64,000 nucleotides of DNA from NCBI GenBank assembly GCA_005408345.1, contig SEMN01000186.1:806001-870000 (forward strand), written 5' to 3'. Position numbers and translations under genes: made by a program. Under the pieces are notes generated by a model. It had not been told where the DNA came from. It saw only the letters and a program-made list of their open reading frames with translations, and ran no database searches. This document shows positions 1 to 12,631 of the stretch, one piece after another. This stretch comes from Macquaria australasica (Eukaryota; Chordata; Actinopteri; Centrarchiformes; Percichthyidae). Position 1 is the stretch's first letter. Every line of letters begins with the position of its first letter.

Positions 1-900
1 ATAATTGCCTAAGTCATTTTTTGGCCAAATTGTGATATCTGCCTAACTTTACTCTCCTACCACTGCTGCATCATTCTGCCTTTCTGCCTATGTCCTTGGC
101 CAATCACAACACTTATTAGAATCCAAAAACACTATCTGCCTTAGTCATCTCTTTGACTTAGGCAATTTTGATGCTACAAACAAAATGGCAGAAAGCATGA
201 GAAAGAGGGCTCTGCTGTCCACAAGTGAAGCATTATCTCTTCTCTTTGATTCGTTTTCATCTGGTAAGATGATTTTCTAGACACTAAATGTAATTTCAGT
301 CAATCAAAGGGATTATGAACTGTGTATTTAAACTTTAAATCACATTTTTTGCTACAAGGTATGATGAAGTAGCTTAAGGGCTAGCTAACACTAGCAAAAT
401 ATTACCTTATTTCTGGTCAGAACAAATCTTTACACTTAAAATAAGAAACATCACCATAAAAAGACATTTAGGCAATTTTAGACATTTTTAAGCAAATCTT
501 CAAGTGAAGTCATTTTTCAAGCACCTGAATGGAACTTCGATTAAGGGTGGGAAAGGAAAACAGTGGTTAAGGTTATTATATATATAACTTCTTATATATG
601 TTATTATAAGATATAACACATCTTGGTTATATTTAGGAGAGTAAAACAACTTTGGTTATGTTATGTTTGCATTTATATGTAAGAGAAAAAAATGCCTAAG
701 TCATGGCATATACTGCCTAAGTCACTTTTATTTGTTAGGCAATTGATGATGGGTCTTTTTCCTTTTTGCATACTTGTTCACACATCTGTTTGAATGTACT
801 GTTACAATATCAATAAAAAATACCAATGTGTTTTCTAAAAATTGTGTTTTTTCTTGTTTTCCAAAAACATTGAAATATGACTTAGGCAATTATGCTATGA
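1..900. other. AT-rich block with repeated TGCCTAAGTCA motifs
   Basis: An 11-base motif, TGCCTAAGTCA, recurs in both orientations. Forward copies lie at 6-16, 693-703 and 714-724, with a one-mismatch copy at 137-147. Reverse-complement copies lie at 154-164 and 878-888, and shortened forms at 40-49, 468-476 and 735-744. The copies at 137-147 and 154-164 can pair as a hairpin with a six-base loop. Such clustered sub-terminal motifs suit transposase-binding sites of a DNA transposon or a degenerate satellite, but I do not recognise the family. A possible short exon lies inside (184-270). Confidence 0.4.
184..270 (+). other. possible first coding exon, transposon-like
   Basis: An ATG in good context (ACAAAATGG) opens a frame reading MAESMRKRALLSTSEALSLL followed by FDSFSS. 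It runs to TCATCTG and then a strong donor-like GTAAGATG at 271. The sense, 'basic start, then a short acidic or serine-rich helix', resembles the N-terminus of piggyBac-like and other transposon-derived fish proteins, but the match is only impressionistic. No downstream exon was found. It sits within the motif-rich block, so it could be the start of a decayed or domesticated element. Confidence 0.25.
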
Positions 901-906
901 GGCTAA

Positions 907-908
<2 letters not shown>

Positions 909-940
<32 letters not shown>

Positions 941-955
941 TGTATATATATATAT
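909..955. repeat. (TA)n microsatellite
   Basis: Alternating AT run with a short interruption (CATTG) at about 938-942. Confidence 0.9.
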
Positions 956-1438
956 CGCCCAGGCACATCTTTTGACTATCTTCAAATGGTCTTTGTAGCA
1001 TATAGCGTAAATGTAGGTACAGTACTAGGCAACCGAAGCATCAGAGCGGAAAGATGATAGTCGTCGTCCGAGTTTGTGCTTAGCTATGATTGGTGCAATG
1101 AGGGAAAGAGATGGTCAGTAGCATTAATTACCCTCTTCTCCTTTCTCCTCTTTGGCACAGATAAAGCCACCATGGCACTGACCACCTCCTCCTCCAATGT
1201 CAAAGTCTTTTTCCTCTTTTTCCTCCTTTTTAGCAGAAACAGGAGCATCCAGCGAGGCACCGAATGTTATTGGAAGGTTGTAGACTTCGAGGGAGACTGA
1301 CCTGTCCAGGAACATGTTGGGATCCAGGACGTCTTTGGTGGTCTCCTCCTTGATTATCCCCTTCTGGTGTTTTCTCTTTACCACAGCTAGGCCAATGGGA
1401 TAATTCACTGGGGGCTGCTACATTTTGGTATTCATGTC

Positions 1439-1530
1439 ATGCCATGGTGCAGCATAGTGGAGCATTTAGCAGCTTCAGGAGTAGGTGGAGACCAAAAACA
1501 AAGCTACAAGGAGAGTGAATATTATACTGT
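1439..1530 (+). repeat. interspersed repeat fragment, family C (copy 1)
   Basis: A segment with AGTGGAGCATTTAGCAGCT, GGTGGAGACCAAAA, AAAGCTA and GAGAGTGAATATT in this order. The same order and near-identical words occur at about 12632-12726. It is an old transposable-element piece just upstream of the family-T tail at 1564. Confidence 0.65.
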
Positions 1531-1563
1531 AACAGATTATTACTGTCGCTTAGTGCTTGCTCA

Positions 1564-1698
1564 TGGTGGGAACTGTTGGGTCTCTGTAAATATAAAGAGT
1601 CGGTCTAGACCTGCTCTATATAAAAAGTGCCCTGAGATAACTTTGTTATGATATGGCGCTATATAAATAAAACTGAATTGAATTGTATTGAATTAGAC
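1564..1698 (+). repeat. LINE/SINE-type 3' tail with ATTGA repeats (family T, copy 1)
   Basis: Contains GGTGGGAACTGTTGGGTCTC, GGTCTAGACCTGCTCTAT, AAAAGTGCCCTGAGATAACT and GGCGCTATATAAATAAAA, then an ATTGA/TTGAA microsatellite-like tail. A second clear copy lies at 60959-61108. The structure is a conserved 3' end followed by short tandem repeats, as expected of an L2/RTE-type LINE or a SINE that borrows its tail. Confidence 0.75.
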
Positions 1699-1812
1699 TT
1701 ATATTCATCACGTGGCAAGAAACAAGACTCCAGTGTGAGCTAAAACATTTGCCGTAACATCTTTATAAGGTGATGATACAGTATGTCAGTGTTTTCTTTA
1801 CAGCTTGTTCCA

Positions 1813-1826
1813 CTGCCCCCAAGTGG
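1813..1826 (-). promoter_or_regulatory. CTCF-like site
   Basis: On the minus strand CCACTTGGGGGCAG matches 13 of 14 positions of the vertebrate CTCF core, the best such word I noticed in the window. Confidence 0.45.
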
Positions 1827-4604
1827 CCAAAAATATAATTAATTCTGCTTAAAAAGAAAGACCTATAGGTGGGATAAGATTTTTTTATTCGATGAGTGAT
1901 ACAAGTGTGACAGACATGATGATAATGAAAAGATGAAGTCACATCAGTCTTTTCCGTAAAATTAAGTAACAGTACTTTTACTTGAGTACAATATTTTAGT
2001 ACTAATTGCATCTCTACCTCAGGTGCTTTTTTGCTCAATCTACTCTTTTGCTATGTATAAGTGTGCTCAGGCATTCATGGATGTGTGTCTGATGTTTCTA
2101 TGTCAACTTTGTTTTAACACTCTTCAAGTAAACCACAGGTTTATCCAGCTGTACTGTAAGTATTTCATATCACGTCAAATAAAAAGTTTAAAAGACTTAA
2201 ATTTCTTTTTGGCTTTATTTATTGTATTGCACTGCAGCCCACACACAATTTTCCCTATTTATATGCAGTCACTGTCAGCTCTACTGTGGATTAGGCTGTC
2301 ATTGTTTGACTTCAAATACCGAGAGCAGCCAGCATGATTTTAAGTTGAACTAGCAGTGTGTTTTGCAAGCTGGATGACACTCTCCCCTCACTGCCAGCTT
2401 AGCCATTAGAGGTAAGAGATGTGTTATGATGTAATTCACGGACAACAGGGGTCAGATGGGCCAACGGCAACATGTCATCTGAAGTTATGCTGAGGAAAGG
2501 CACGATGGGGAATGACGTGAAAATACAAATTTAGCATGGACGCCTTACTTGGAGGTTTACTGCGCTGTTGTTGAAATGTTCTTATTTCCATCTTCTCAAA
2601 ACTGAAGGATAAACCCACCATGGTTGTCATTCCTACTGTTAAATCAACTGTTACACAGATCCTTTTTTATTTATGTATTTTAGTAAAATGCGAATCAGAA
2701 TTATAATGCTCTTATCTATTAATCCTGTTAGAAAATCTAAATAAAAAAACTGGCATCCTGGTGGCCTTAAATCAATTGAATTGAAATAAATCAAATTAAT
2801 TAATTTAATCAAATTACTTCAAATAAATTAAATCACATCAAATTAATTGCTGTTATATTGCTTATAATTGAGATTAAGTCAACATCTGTTAAGTATTTTT
2901 ACATAAATTGTTATGGCTTTATTGATTTTAAACCCCAATAATGTTCATGGGTCCACCAGACCCACAAACATTGGGTGAACAACAAAAATACAAACACCAT
3001 ACGAGGGTTAAATGAAGACAAAAATAACATACTTGAAAAGAACTACACTTCATTTATTACTCAACCCAATTGCCAGAAAAGCACACTGATGCTGGAGAAT
3101 TCTACAAAACCCCAAATTACAATCAATATAACAGGGTTTTTTTTTACATGCAATGACAACATTTTTCGAATTCTCGCTTTCTACAATATCTGCGCGTGGC
3201 AACTACGATATGGTTGAGGTGAGAAAAACATAGTAGTTATGGCAGATAAGCTATGGTTAAGGTAAGGTAAAGGTTAGGCAACTAAAACACTTAGTTAAGG
3301 TTGACCTCCACATCCTTACAGATCTTCAAGCCTCACTACATAAAGGGCATGCTACTTTCTACATTGCCGCTGAACAGTGACATTGGACGTAAATTGTGAG
3401 GTGCAAAACCATCCAACATGGACTTAATTCCTAGGGATGTTGGGCTATAATACTAATGTTTTCTTTTCATCAAATAATACTGCTAACATTTTTAACTAAG
3501 TTGTCAAAATAATTGCCTTGAGTAGTTTTCTCTACAAATGGCACTAGAAGTCATGTGTCTAGTTTTAAGGTACGGTGCCTGTTATGTGGTTTGTGTATAT
3601 GTGTGTGCACGCAACCACAGAAAAAGTATTACGCTATGTCCGCACACACAAACACACAGGCAAATAAACACATCTACTCTCTCGCGGTCACCCCTCAGAG
3701 GACAAAGTCATTACAGTTTATTCCACTATGAAACATGTCCCAGTCTTTCCAATGAAGGCTCTGTGTGACCTGCCCCAGCCACAATAAATACTCCTTCTCT
3801 ACTGCAATTCCCTTTAATAACCTTTTTCCCAATCTAGACTGCTGCTCAAGCATACAGTACAGACCCAGCCATATACACAGATATACCACCTATAGAAACT
3901 AAAACACACTAAACTTCCTCCTTTTTTGAAGGTGTCCAAACGTAAACACAAAGTGGGACAAAGAAGTGAAACTTTAAGGTGATGGACATTTATTGGTTCA
4001 GAGAGAGACAGAGGCTATCAAGGGAAATTTATTTAGGCTTGGGGCTGAAGCTGCTGCTGGTATACAGGTTTTATTGGTGTTTGGTGAGAGGAGGATGTTA
4101 AGCCCTCTGCATACTGAGGAACAAAGTTTTTCTTGAGGTAGAGGATCGAGCAGCACAAAGGGAATTTCTATGTCCGTTGAATAACATTAATATATTGGGA
4201 GTTGGGGGGGTTATTTGGGGAAAGAGCAACAAGAAAAAGACGTCTACTTTGGCAACATCATTTAAAAGGGAGTCATTCTGGCATGGGCTAATTGTACAAA
4301 CACTGAAACCAAGTTTAAAGTAGTAGTTTACAAGCCTGGAGCTGAAAATACACACATATTATTTTACAATTTGTTAGTTATATTGCTGAATTTATGTTTT
4401 TGATGTGATGTGATGATGTTTTATAGGTAGAAGCTGGAGGTGAAAGAAGTTTATTTCTTCACATTAGGCCTGAAGCAGGCATCAATGTGAGTACAGACAC
4501 TGTGCAGGAGATGTCAATGGCTGGAGTTTTGTACCCCATTAAAACAACTCAAACAAACAACACAATAAATATAACCTATAAAACTCAAATAATAAAGCAG
4601 GAGG

Positions 4605-4605
<1 letters not shown>

Positions 4606-4696
<91 letters not shown>
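4606..4696. repeat. (GT)n microsatellite, about 45 units
   Basis: Uninterrupted alternating TG. It creates false poly-CV and poly-HT reading frames on the two strands. Confidence 0.97.
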
Positions 4697-4698
<2 letters not shown>

Positions 4699-7600
4699 AC
4701 GTGTGCACTGAATGCAAAATGCGGCTGCTATAAAGCTCTTTGTGCTTTCCTGTGTAGGAGGTAGAGATAGAAGAAAGATGTAAAACAGGTGAAAAACTCT
4801 TTTACATAGTTAAACATCTCCAAAGCTGAGGTATACTGTATCTCACAATGCAAAGACCTTCACAGTCTGAATATCAAGATAGTGCAGTGAGGCTGCAGAT
4901 ATAAAGTATCTAAAGACTGCAGCGTCCCACCGCGGTCATCCTGTTATAAATTCTTCAGCCTTGTTGCTACGCTGGTTAAGCTGAACCCTCTGCAGCAAAG
5001 TGAGGAAGAGAGATTGGTTTGTTTATGAAAAGTTAGAGCAGTTTGGAGTCATTTGAGTGCCTAATGGACTCATTCACCCTCTTTTGTCAGACACACACTG
5101 CAAACACACCACAAGGCTTTATATCTCTTGTCATTATTGTCATTTTATTGTATTCTGTTTTTCATCATCCGACACTGTTTCAATTTTTCTAACTTCCTCT
5201 TCATTTATCCTCTTATTCTCCCTCTCTGAGCTTTTTTCATTGGACTTCTGTTTGTATCTCATCCCATCACTGTCCCACACACACAAAAGTAGACACACAG
5301 ACTGGGATGGGGACACTTTATATCTTGTGTCCGCACACAGCAAGTGTACACACGGACACTCATGCCTCCCCCCCTTCTGTTCAGTGTGAGTCTCCAGCGG
5401 GCTGACCTCCAGCCAAGGTCGCCTTGGTGACATGATGGAGAGCCCGGCTGAAAACATTTAGCCAGCTTCATTACTCCCCTTCCTGGGCCCTTGTGTGTGT
5501 CTCTCTTTGTGTGTACATGTGTGTGAGTCGGCACTATGAAGTGATTAACAGAAGCAGGGCTATCAGAGCAGGACAGAATAGAGGGTAGAGGAGCACAGGA
5601 CGGAGGAGCGGAGTGCAGAAACTCTGTCTATATGTGTATGTGTGTGTGGTGGTGGTGGGGTAGTACATCAAAAAATATCAACAAAAGTAGAGCTAAGAAA
5701 TCAAGACACCTCATTAATAGCTGTTTGTAACAGTGTCTTTTCTTACCGTTTATTCCTCTGTGCTAGTGCAGCTGTAGGGATGGCATGTGAGTTTGTCGAT
5801 CCAAAAAATGAGCCGCCTGTCTGTCTGTTGCTTCAACACTTTGGCCCAGGGCGGAGGTTTTAAAACTGTGAGGGAGTGAGAGACGTGAGGTGAAAGGGAC
5901 AGGTGCATGCCACTGTCCTAAAAACAAGGGAAAGTTAGTTATTGTAGTTTGGCAGCTGATTTGGCCCGTTTATCAACACCATCAGCAGTGGCTGTGACAC
6001 ACAGCTCATGGAAGCAATAAAGGTACTTTAAAACCCTTAGCACGATTGCTGCAATTTGCATCAAAATCGCACTCCTTCTGAGTCATAACTGTCCATCCCG
6101 AATAAACCATAAATCCACTTAGAGGTCGTAGAAAAAAGACGCTGCTCCAGAACTTACCTGAGAATCAGGTTTTTAAGTTTTCTTCAGTATCAAAGCATTC
6201 CAGTGATAGTTGTCTGTACATCCATGGGCACATTGCAAACAGAAACTGCTAGTAGCTGATTCAGCACACTTTTAATGGTGCCAATGTGCCAAAATGTAAA
6301 CAAATATAGGCTAAAAAGTTGTCTTGATTTGGTCTGAGGGGGAGGCACAGTGTCAGTATTTGACAGCCCCTGGTCTAGAGTGAAACATCTCAACAACTGG
6401 CGTGAAATTCAGCAAAGACACCCAAGGTCTCCAGATGATGAATAATAATAACTTTGGTACTAAATACTTTTTTCCTACGGTCGGAAAACACATCATATAA
6501 ATCAGCTTGTTTCATGCACCCCGGCATAAGGATATCCTCCGCCTCTGCACAAGAAGAAGGACTTTAATCAGAGAAGGAACCTGCTTTTGTGGAGAGGTCA
6601 ATCTCCTTACTAAAGTAACAAGAAGCTAAGGTTAAGGCTGGTCCGATTTGTTATACTATAGTGTTACTTGTTATACTCAAACTCACTCTTGAGAAGTTCC
6701 AGGAGTAATGACACAGGTGACAGAGTTAACAAAGGACACTGATCTCATTTTATAGACACCATCTCCTGTTTCCTCTATGCAAATCTCTGATTGTTGCAAA
6801 TCGTTTGCTTACTCTTTTTTCATTTGCATTTGCTCTGATCATCAGGATTATGGAAACAATTTAGTGCCTATTTCTGTGCATTGTTAGTTGTTTTTTGTTT
6901 TTGTTTTTTTTTACTTTGAACTGTCCCACAATGCTGCTCAGATGCTCCAGAAGAATCAAGACTACCATAAGGACAATGATCTGTTTGTGTCACTATTACA
7001 ACAGTCACAGTTTTCCTTACTAAAAAATTGTAATATGTCCACATGATGTTCATAATAGGAGTATTTGTGTAAAGTAAGATGTTTTATAGCAGTATATAAG
7101 GAAAATGTGTATCCTTACTCTTTTAAAAAAATGATTTATTTCAATCTTTACTAATATTGTCACTTATGCTGAGTGAGGCAGGGGTTTCCCTTCCTTGCTA
7201 TTATATGATACATTAAACTTTAATGTGATTGAGCTTTAATTTGGCCTTAGGTTGAAAATAGTGAACACAGTCTACAGCCCATGAATCAAGCCTCGAACAA
7301 CATGCAAGTTATGAATTACAAAGAATCAGTTGGGCATGCCTGCAGGTTTTGTATATAACCCAGATCATGACACATCTGGATGGGCTATCTGTCTCTGCCA
7401 AGGCTCCACAGCACTGTGGAGGAGCAGGTGGTGGAGAAGAAACAGAGCTACAGCTTTCTTAAGGGAAAACTACAGTCATCCTTCAAATTTAGCAGGGGTT
7501 TTGTGACTAGCTAGGGATGCAGTGTGTCATGTGTGTGTGTGTTTGTGTGCGAGTGAATGCCTGTGTATATACAGGGATGTGTGTGCATGTGCAGGTGCAT

Positions 7601-7714
7601 GGTGGGTGTGAACGATAGATTATATGTATGTATAGGGAACATCTCCTGTTCTATTTCTACTGTCTTCACAGTGTCCCTACTGAACAGAAAGTGTCACAGC
7701 CTCCCAGAGGATGT

Positions 7715-7718
<4 letters not shown>

Positions 7719-7757
<39 letters not shown>
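7719..7757. repeat. (TA)n microsatellite
   Basis: Uninterrupted alternating TA, about 19 units. Confidence 0.93.
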
Positions 7758-7759
<2 letters not shown>

Positions 7760-8164
7760 GCACAAAAGCTTCAAGATATCAGCCAATGTTTTACTTTAGT
7801 TTGGTGCAAATGGATCTTGAATTTTCTTCTGATGCTACTACACCGTGTGGAGCAGCTAAAGCACAGGATGATTACTGGAAGAGAAAAGGAGAAAAAAAAT
7901 GACAATGAAAAATGATTTTTTTTAGATAACTCACATATTCCCACATACTTAGTCTCTTTATGTCACTTCAGTTCAAAGACTTTTTTTTTTTTTTTCAGTT
8001 TTCTTGTCTCAAGACATTTCTGTGTGGTGGCGGTGTTCTGCTACATTTCCCTTCTGACTTCTTCACATCATAAAACCTTATGTAGCGTATTATACATATG
8101 ATATCTATTCCCATTGGGTGAAGAACTGTATATATTACGCTTAATGCTTTCAGTATATAGCGAA

Positions 8165-8535
8165 CACCTCTTGACCTTGCAAATGAATATTTTCAAAGGT
8201 AATTACCCACAATCCCTCAAAGTGTGATAAATCATTGCAAATGAGCCAGGGGGAAGTGCTAAGATGAGCCCTGCATTAGTCACATATATAATGTATGCAT
8301 ATATATTTCAATCCTGAGCCGCGCTTACATGCACATTAATCAACTCATCATCAGTAATTTCTCTGTGACTGAACACATTACCTCAGAGTAAGGACAGAGT
8401 GGATTTGAGCCTGCTGCCTTTAACATGGTCTGTGTCATTGAGAAGTCACACCTTATGTAAGTTAATCACCTGTATCTTGTAAATGAGTGCAGAGCACAAC
8501 ATGACATGATAATGAAGTCATTTGCATGTGTCATC
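8165..8535. promoter_or_regulatory. candidate conserved non-coding element
   Basis: Non-repetitive, stop-rich sequence dense in homeodomain and POU-like words: GCAAATGA (twice), GGTAATTACC, ATTAGTCA, CATTAATCA, GTTAATCACC and ATTTGCATG. This texture is typical of vertebrate developmental enhancers. No conservation comparison was possible, so this is a judgement from motif density only. Confidence 0.35.
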
Positions 8536-9424
8536 CAGAAGGTGTGGCAAGGTTGTCGCCTTCTGTGAGTTGTTCATATGTGGTAAAACTGGACTGCTTT
8601 TTTTTCTGCTTCTGTCATTATTTCCAATCTGTCTAATAGCTCTTTATGTATATTTTAAAAGTGCACAAAGTACTGTTTTACTACATCTAGGTAAAAATAA
8701 ATAATGCACAGGAGAGGCCAAAAGAAAATCTCCGTCTCAGACATACATACTGAACAAATATATGACATACATTGACCTTGGCTCATAATTAAAAGATAAA
8801 ACAAGAAAAGGATTGTTCAGTGAGCTTAACAGTCCCACAAGCAAACTTTATCAACGTTACAGCTGTATTTATAGTTGTGTGCTAAAAGGTAACGCTATAT
8901 CTACTGCGGCTCCATGCATAGGCTCTGAAGCCATAGCTGATGTGCGCTTCCTCAAAAATGTAACTAGACTTCGGGGCTATGGTGGCTATGAAGATACCAC
9001 ATGGAGACCGCAAGAAGTGTGATCGGACAGAATGAGCGAATGTAAACACATTTATTTTGGGGAATATAATATAATAAGATATTTGTGTCGTATATATGAG
9101 ACGTTAAGTCATGAAATAAAAAAAACACATCTATGAGAAAACATCTGCAATTCCTTTTCTTTGGTCAGTGCAATTGTGCTTTTGCTATTTTGCACAGTGA
9201 GATTTGAATTTGAAGTTGATCCTAGTTGGAGACATGTTGGAGATTTCTTCGGTTATTTTCTCTGACAAAGGTTTTCCAATGTTTGCTATTTGCCAGTTTA
9301 GTTGTGCTCATTAGTGCTGTTCATGTACAAGTAACGCTTTAAAGTCTCTCTCTGTCTTTCTCTGTGGCTTCAGACTGAGGTTAATCATTCGCGCTGATTG
9401 GGCCTAATGATGCTCATCAGGGCT

Positions 9425-9426
<2 letters not shown>

Positions 9427-9520
<94 letters not shown>
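9427..9520. repeat. (GT)n microsatellite, about 47 units
   Basis: Uninterrupted alternating GT. Confidence 0.97.
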
Positions 9521-9522
<2 letters not shown>

Positions 9523-10925
9523 TTGCCTGTTAATGGGGTGAGGCTTATCTGACCTCGAGGGAGTCTTTGGGACAGAATAGTCACTTGACCTTCAACTGGA
9601 CCTGCAATCACACACATTCTGACCCTGTCGAAATTAACGGTGTCGCTCTGGGTCGATGCCTAACAATGTAAGCCTCACAGAGAGAGGAACACTAAAGATG
9701 TTCTTTCTTGTGTTGTTTATATGTTCTTGGTAAAATGAGCAGTGATTTTTAGTAGACACTACACCATAATCTACTACAAAATTGCAAGTAAATGCTAGAT
9801 GTATTTTATGTTACCAAACAAGTAGAAAATGTGGCATGCCAGTAATGTTTCTCTTCCCTTCATTGCAAATGAATGACAAATGTTTTGAACCAGTAATGGA
9901 TGAAAAAGGATTGAAGAGTTTTCAAGATTTTAAAGAAACATATAATATTCTAGCTCATTTTTTTTTTTCTCGATCTTCAGCATCAGTCTTCTATGTAAGC
10001 TGCTTGGATTCCCTGTGACCTTTTAATGTATTGTTTACATAATACGAGACAGACTGAAGCTGGACAGGTTCTGTACATCGTCTATCGTTTTTGGTTATAG
10101 GATGAATCCTTGAACCACAAGGACAATGTACCTCAGAGAATGTGTCAGAAATAAATCATGGAACAGGAAAAAAGTGAAGGCTAACGCGACGTTCACAAAC
10201 CTACTAATTTTTTAATACCACAAATGCTGTGCACGTATAGTGCCCATTGATCTAGCTTAACTAATGTCGGCCACTAATTCTCTCAGTGGCTTTAAAAAAC
10301 CCTAAAAATGTAATACATTTTGTCACACTATCACCTTTACCCTGAGAGTATTATTTCAAAGGCATGTAATAATACATATGTGACAGATGATGTTGATTAA
10401 AAATGTATTAACTGAGGTTATAATATGATTTATGTTCGGAAAAGTTATTGCATTATTTGTCAGTATTATTACAACACTACACTCCTCACGAAGTAATAAA
10501 GATGTGATGTTTGCAGTTCAGAGTTCAGTACAGTACGTTATTTTGTTGTTGTTGTTTATTTACATGTCACCCATTTGCTTATGTTATTATATCATCAGTT
10601 ACTGCACGCTTTCTGACTTTGGCTCTGTTCTAAAATGAGTTCAGTGTGTGTCCTGTAAAATATTTTTTGGCTTGCTATTACTGAGTGTAGGATTAGCAAT
10701 AAGCTTTAAGAGGAAAGCATCAAGAGTCTGAATCCCTGTGGGTTCTTCTGCCCTTCATGCAATGTTTTGCCTTTGAAGGTTATTCAGTAGGTTATCAGAT
10801 GGCCACTGTAGAGAGTGTAGTGTGTATGTGAATACTGTATAACCATGCTCAGGTTAAGCAGTGTCAGAAAGGTCCAGAGTGTGGCCCAGGGGCCAGAGAG
10901 CGGTTAAACACCCTCACTCTTTAAA

Positions 10926-10929
10926 CACG

Positions 10930-10960
<31 letters not shown>

Positions 10961-10970
10961 GCGCGCGCGT
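10926..10970. repeat. (CG)n-(CA)n-(CG)n block, likely Z-DNA former
   Basis: About 45 bp of strict purine-pyrimidine alternation. A (CA) core is flanked on both sides by CGCGCGCG runs. Alternating CG tracts are the best-known Z-DNA-forming sequence; the symmetric flanks are unusual compared with the pure GT tracts elsewhere in the window. Confidence 0.85.
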
Positions 10971-11194
10971 AAATAAGCATAGTGAATGTACACACTCCCC
11001 TGCCCCACAGCTGATTATCTTTTCTGTGCCACACTTGGGAGGAGGCAGAGAGAAAACAGAAACTGGAGGTAAAGAGAGATTATTTAGCTTGCAGTCAGTT
11101 CATTTTACTTTTACTTTTTTAAACTGACCTTTTCACTTCAAGCGAAACCCAACTCCTGTCCAAGCAGAAGATAGAAATCTGTTCAATACAATTA

Positions 11195-11440
11195 TCATTT
11201 CATCTACTAAACCCAATTAGCATCATGAAATCATTGTTATGGTGCTCAGCAGTGAGAGTGGAGCAGAGAACCTTCAGATCCATGAGCTCAGAGCGCCTAA
11301 TTATGCTTTCATCACATTTGACCTCTGGGGCTCTATTTCAACAATCAATAGCACATGGAGCAAAGCGTAGTCAGTGGCAACAATTTGATTATGGCGTCCT
11401 GTAATTGATTTGGTCAGACTAAAAGAAAAACTGCTATTTC
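11195..11440. promoter_or_regulatory. candidate conserved non-coding element
   Basis: Non-repetitive block with many TAAT-core and SOX-like words: CCCAATTAGC, CCTAATTATGC, AACAATCAAT, AACAATTTGATTATGG and TGTAATTGAT. No coding frame. A related AT-rich homeodomain-like patch continues near 11720-11800. Inferred from texture only. Confidence 0.33.
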
Positions 11441-12631
11441 AGTACTTTCCACTCTTCACATATGTGAAGATATGTAACTTACTCACTCCATTTATCTCTA
11501 TTATATTGACAGTAATGATTTAACAGCAAGACATGTTGCAATACTGTGGCAATATGTTTTAACACACTGATGTCAATCTACATTTTAATATCCTACCCTT
11601 AAGATACGCTTCCCACATCTGTCAGATGGCAATTATTCATCTTATATTTTCTACATTATTGATAATTGCTAGTCTGTATAGCATGTCTTCAGTTTTCCCC
11701 CTGCTGTTTTTGACATTCAACTGAGCCATTATTCATAATTATTTTCCAGTGAGCAGGAGAACATCAATTTATTGTCCAAGGCCCTCGCTCACTTGTAAAT
11801 CTAGAACAGAGCATCAGCCTCTCAAGTACCTGAAGTAGCCATGTGATTTACTTGCTGTATTAAGCTGTGGTTTCGTCATACTGTACACTATGTTTATGGC
11901 ACTGGTGTTGGTGGACACTTAAAACTAATGGGTTACACTTATAGACAGTGTAAATGCAGTTTAAGGAAATTCAGGGCAGTGCATGGTAACTTTAAATCAC
12001 TTCCACCTAAAGGGAGAGGAATGATGACGCTACAGTTACTGTAAATGAATCGACCTGGCACCAAAACAAACGTAGGCCCTTTTAGCCAGCACATAACTGA
12101 TAATGAAACATACTATTAAAGAAAACACTTAATACACTCATTTATATAAGCAAACAGTGCAAGATCGGATCTCTTGTGTTCAATTTCCAAAAAGATGATC
12201 TGTCCTTCAGCTGCAGCAGGCATAAGCAGCTGCAACAGAAGCAGTGTTGAATGAAATCACTCCTGGGCACAATTGCTTACATAGTCAAATATGGTGCATG
12301 TGTGTGTGTGGGTGTGTCACAACCGTGAGTACAAAGAGGCTAGTTTTGTTAGAGCCACCTGTGTTCATTTTGTAGAAATGCCCTAAGTTGACTAAATGAC
12401 CTCAGTCATATCAGTATGAGTTCTTTTGTTTCCGTGTGCATATGAGAGTGTGGGAATTGATACGTGCCAAATCAGTGACACTAATCTAATGGCATATGTC
12501 CACACGCTGATCTAATCTATCTGTCTGTGTGCTGATTGAAGCTGCAGGACAGGAGTGTCCCTGACCCTTAGTCTGGCAGGAATAAGGGGGTATTTTTTGA
12601 CCATTTGACAGACACAGTTAGAGACTAGCTG

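Larger units (their letters stand above)
1700..7500. other. intergenic DNA without recognised genes
   Basis: No open frame here looks like a real protein. It holds simple sequence, including an A/T-rich patch of AATTAA/CAAATT words at 2755-2850, and a small hairpin at about 2947-2963 (TGGGTC, four-base loop, GACCCA after an A). It also holds scattered CA/GT runs. The reverse strand at 1130-1408 has a 94-codon frame rich in Lys/Glu that I cannot assign. Confidence 0.6.

Noticed and set aside
4487..4717. Open frames coding poly-CV and poly-TH on both strands
   Set aside because: They are translations of the (GT)n microsatellite; the same holds at 9423-9617.
5057..5534. Long overlapping frames on both strands
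   Set aside because: Low-complexity CA/TC-rich sequence with no domain and no splice context.
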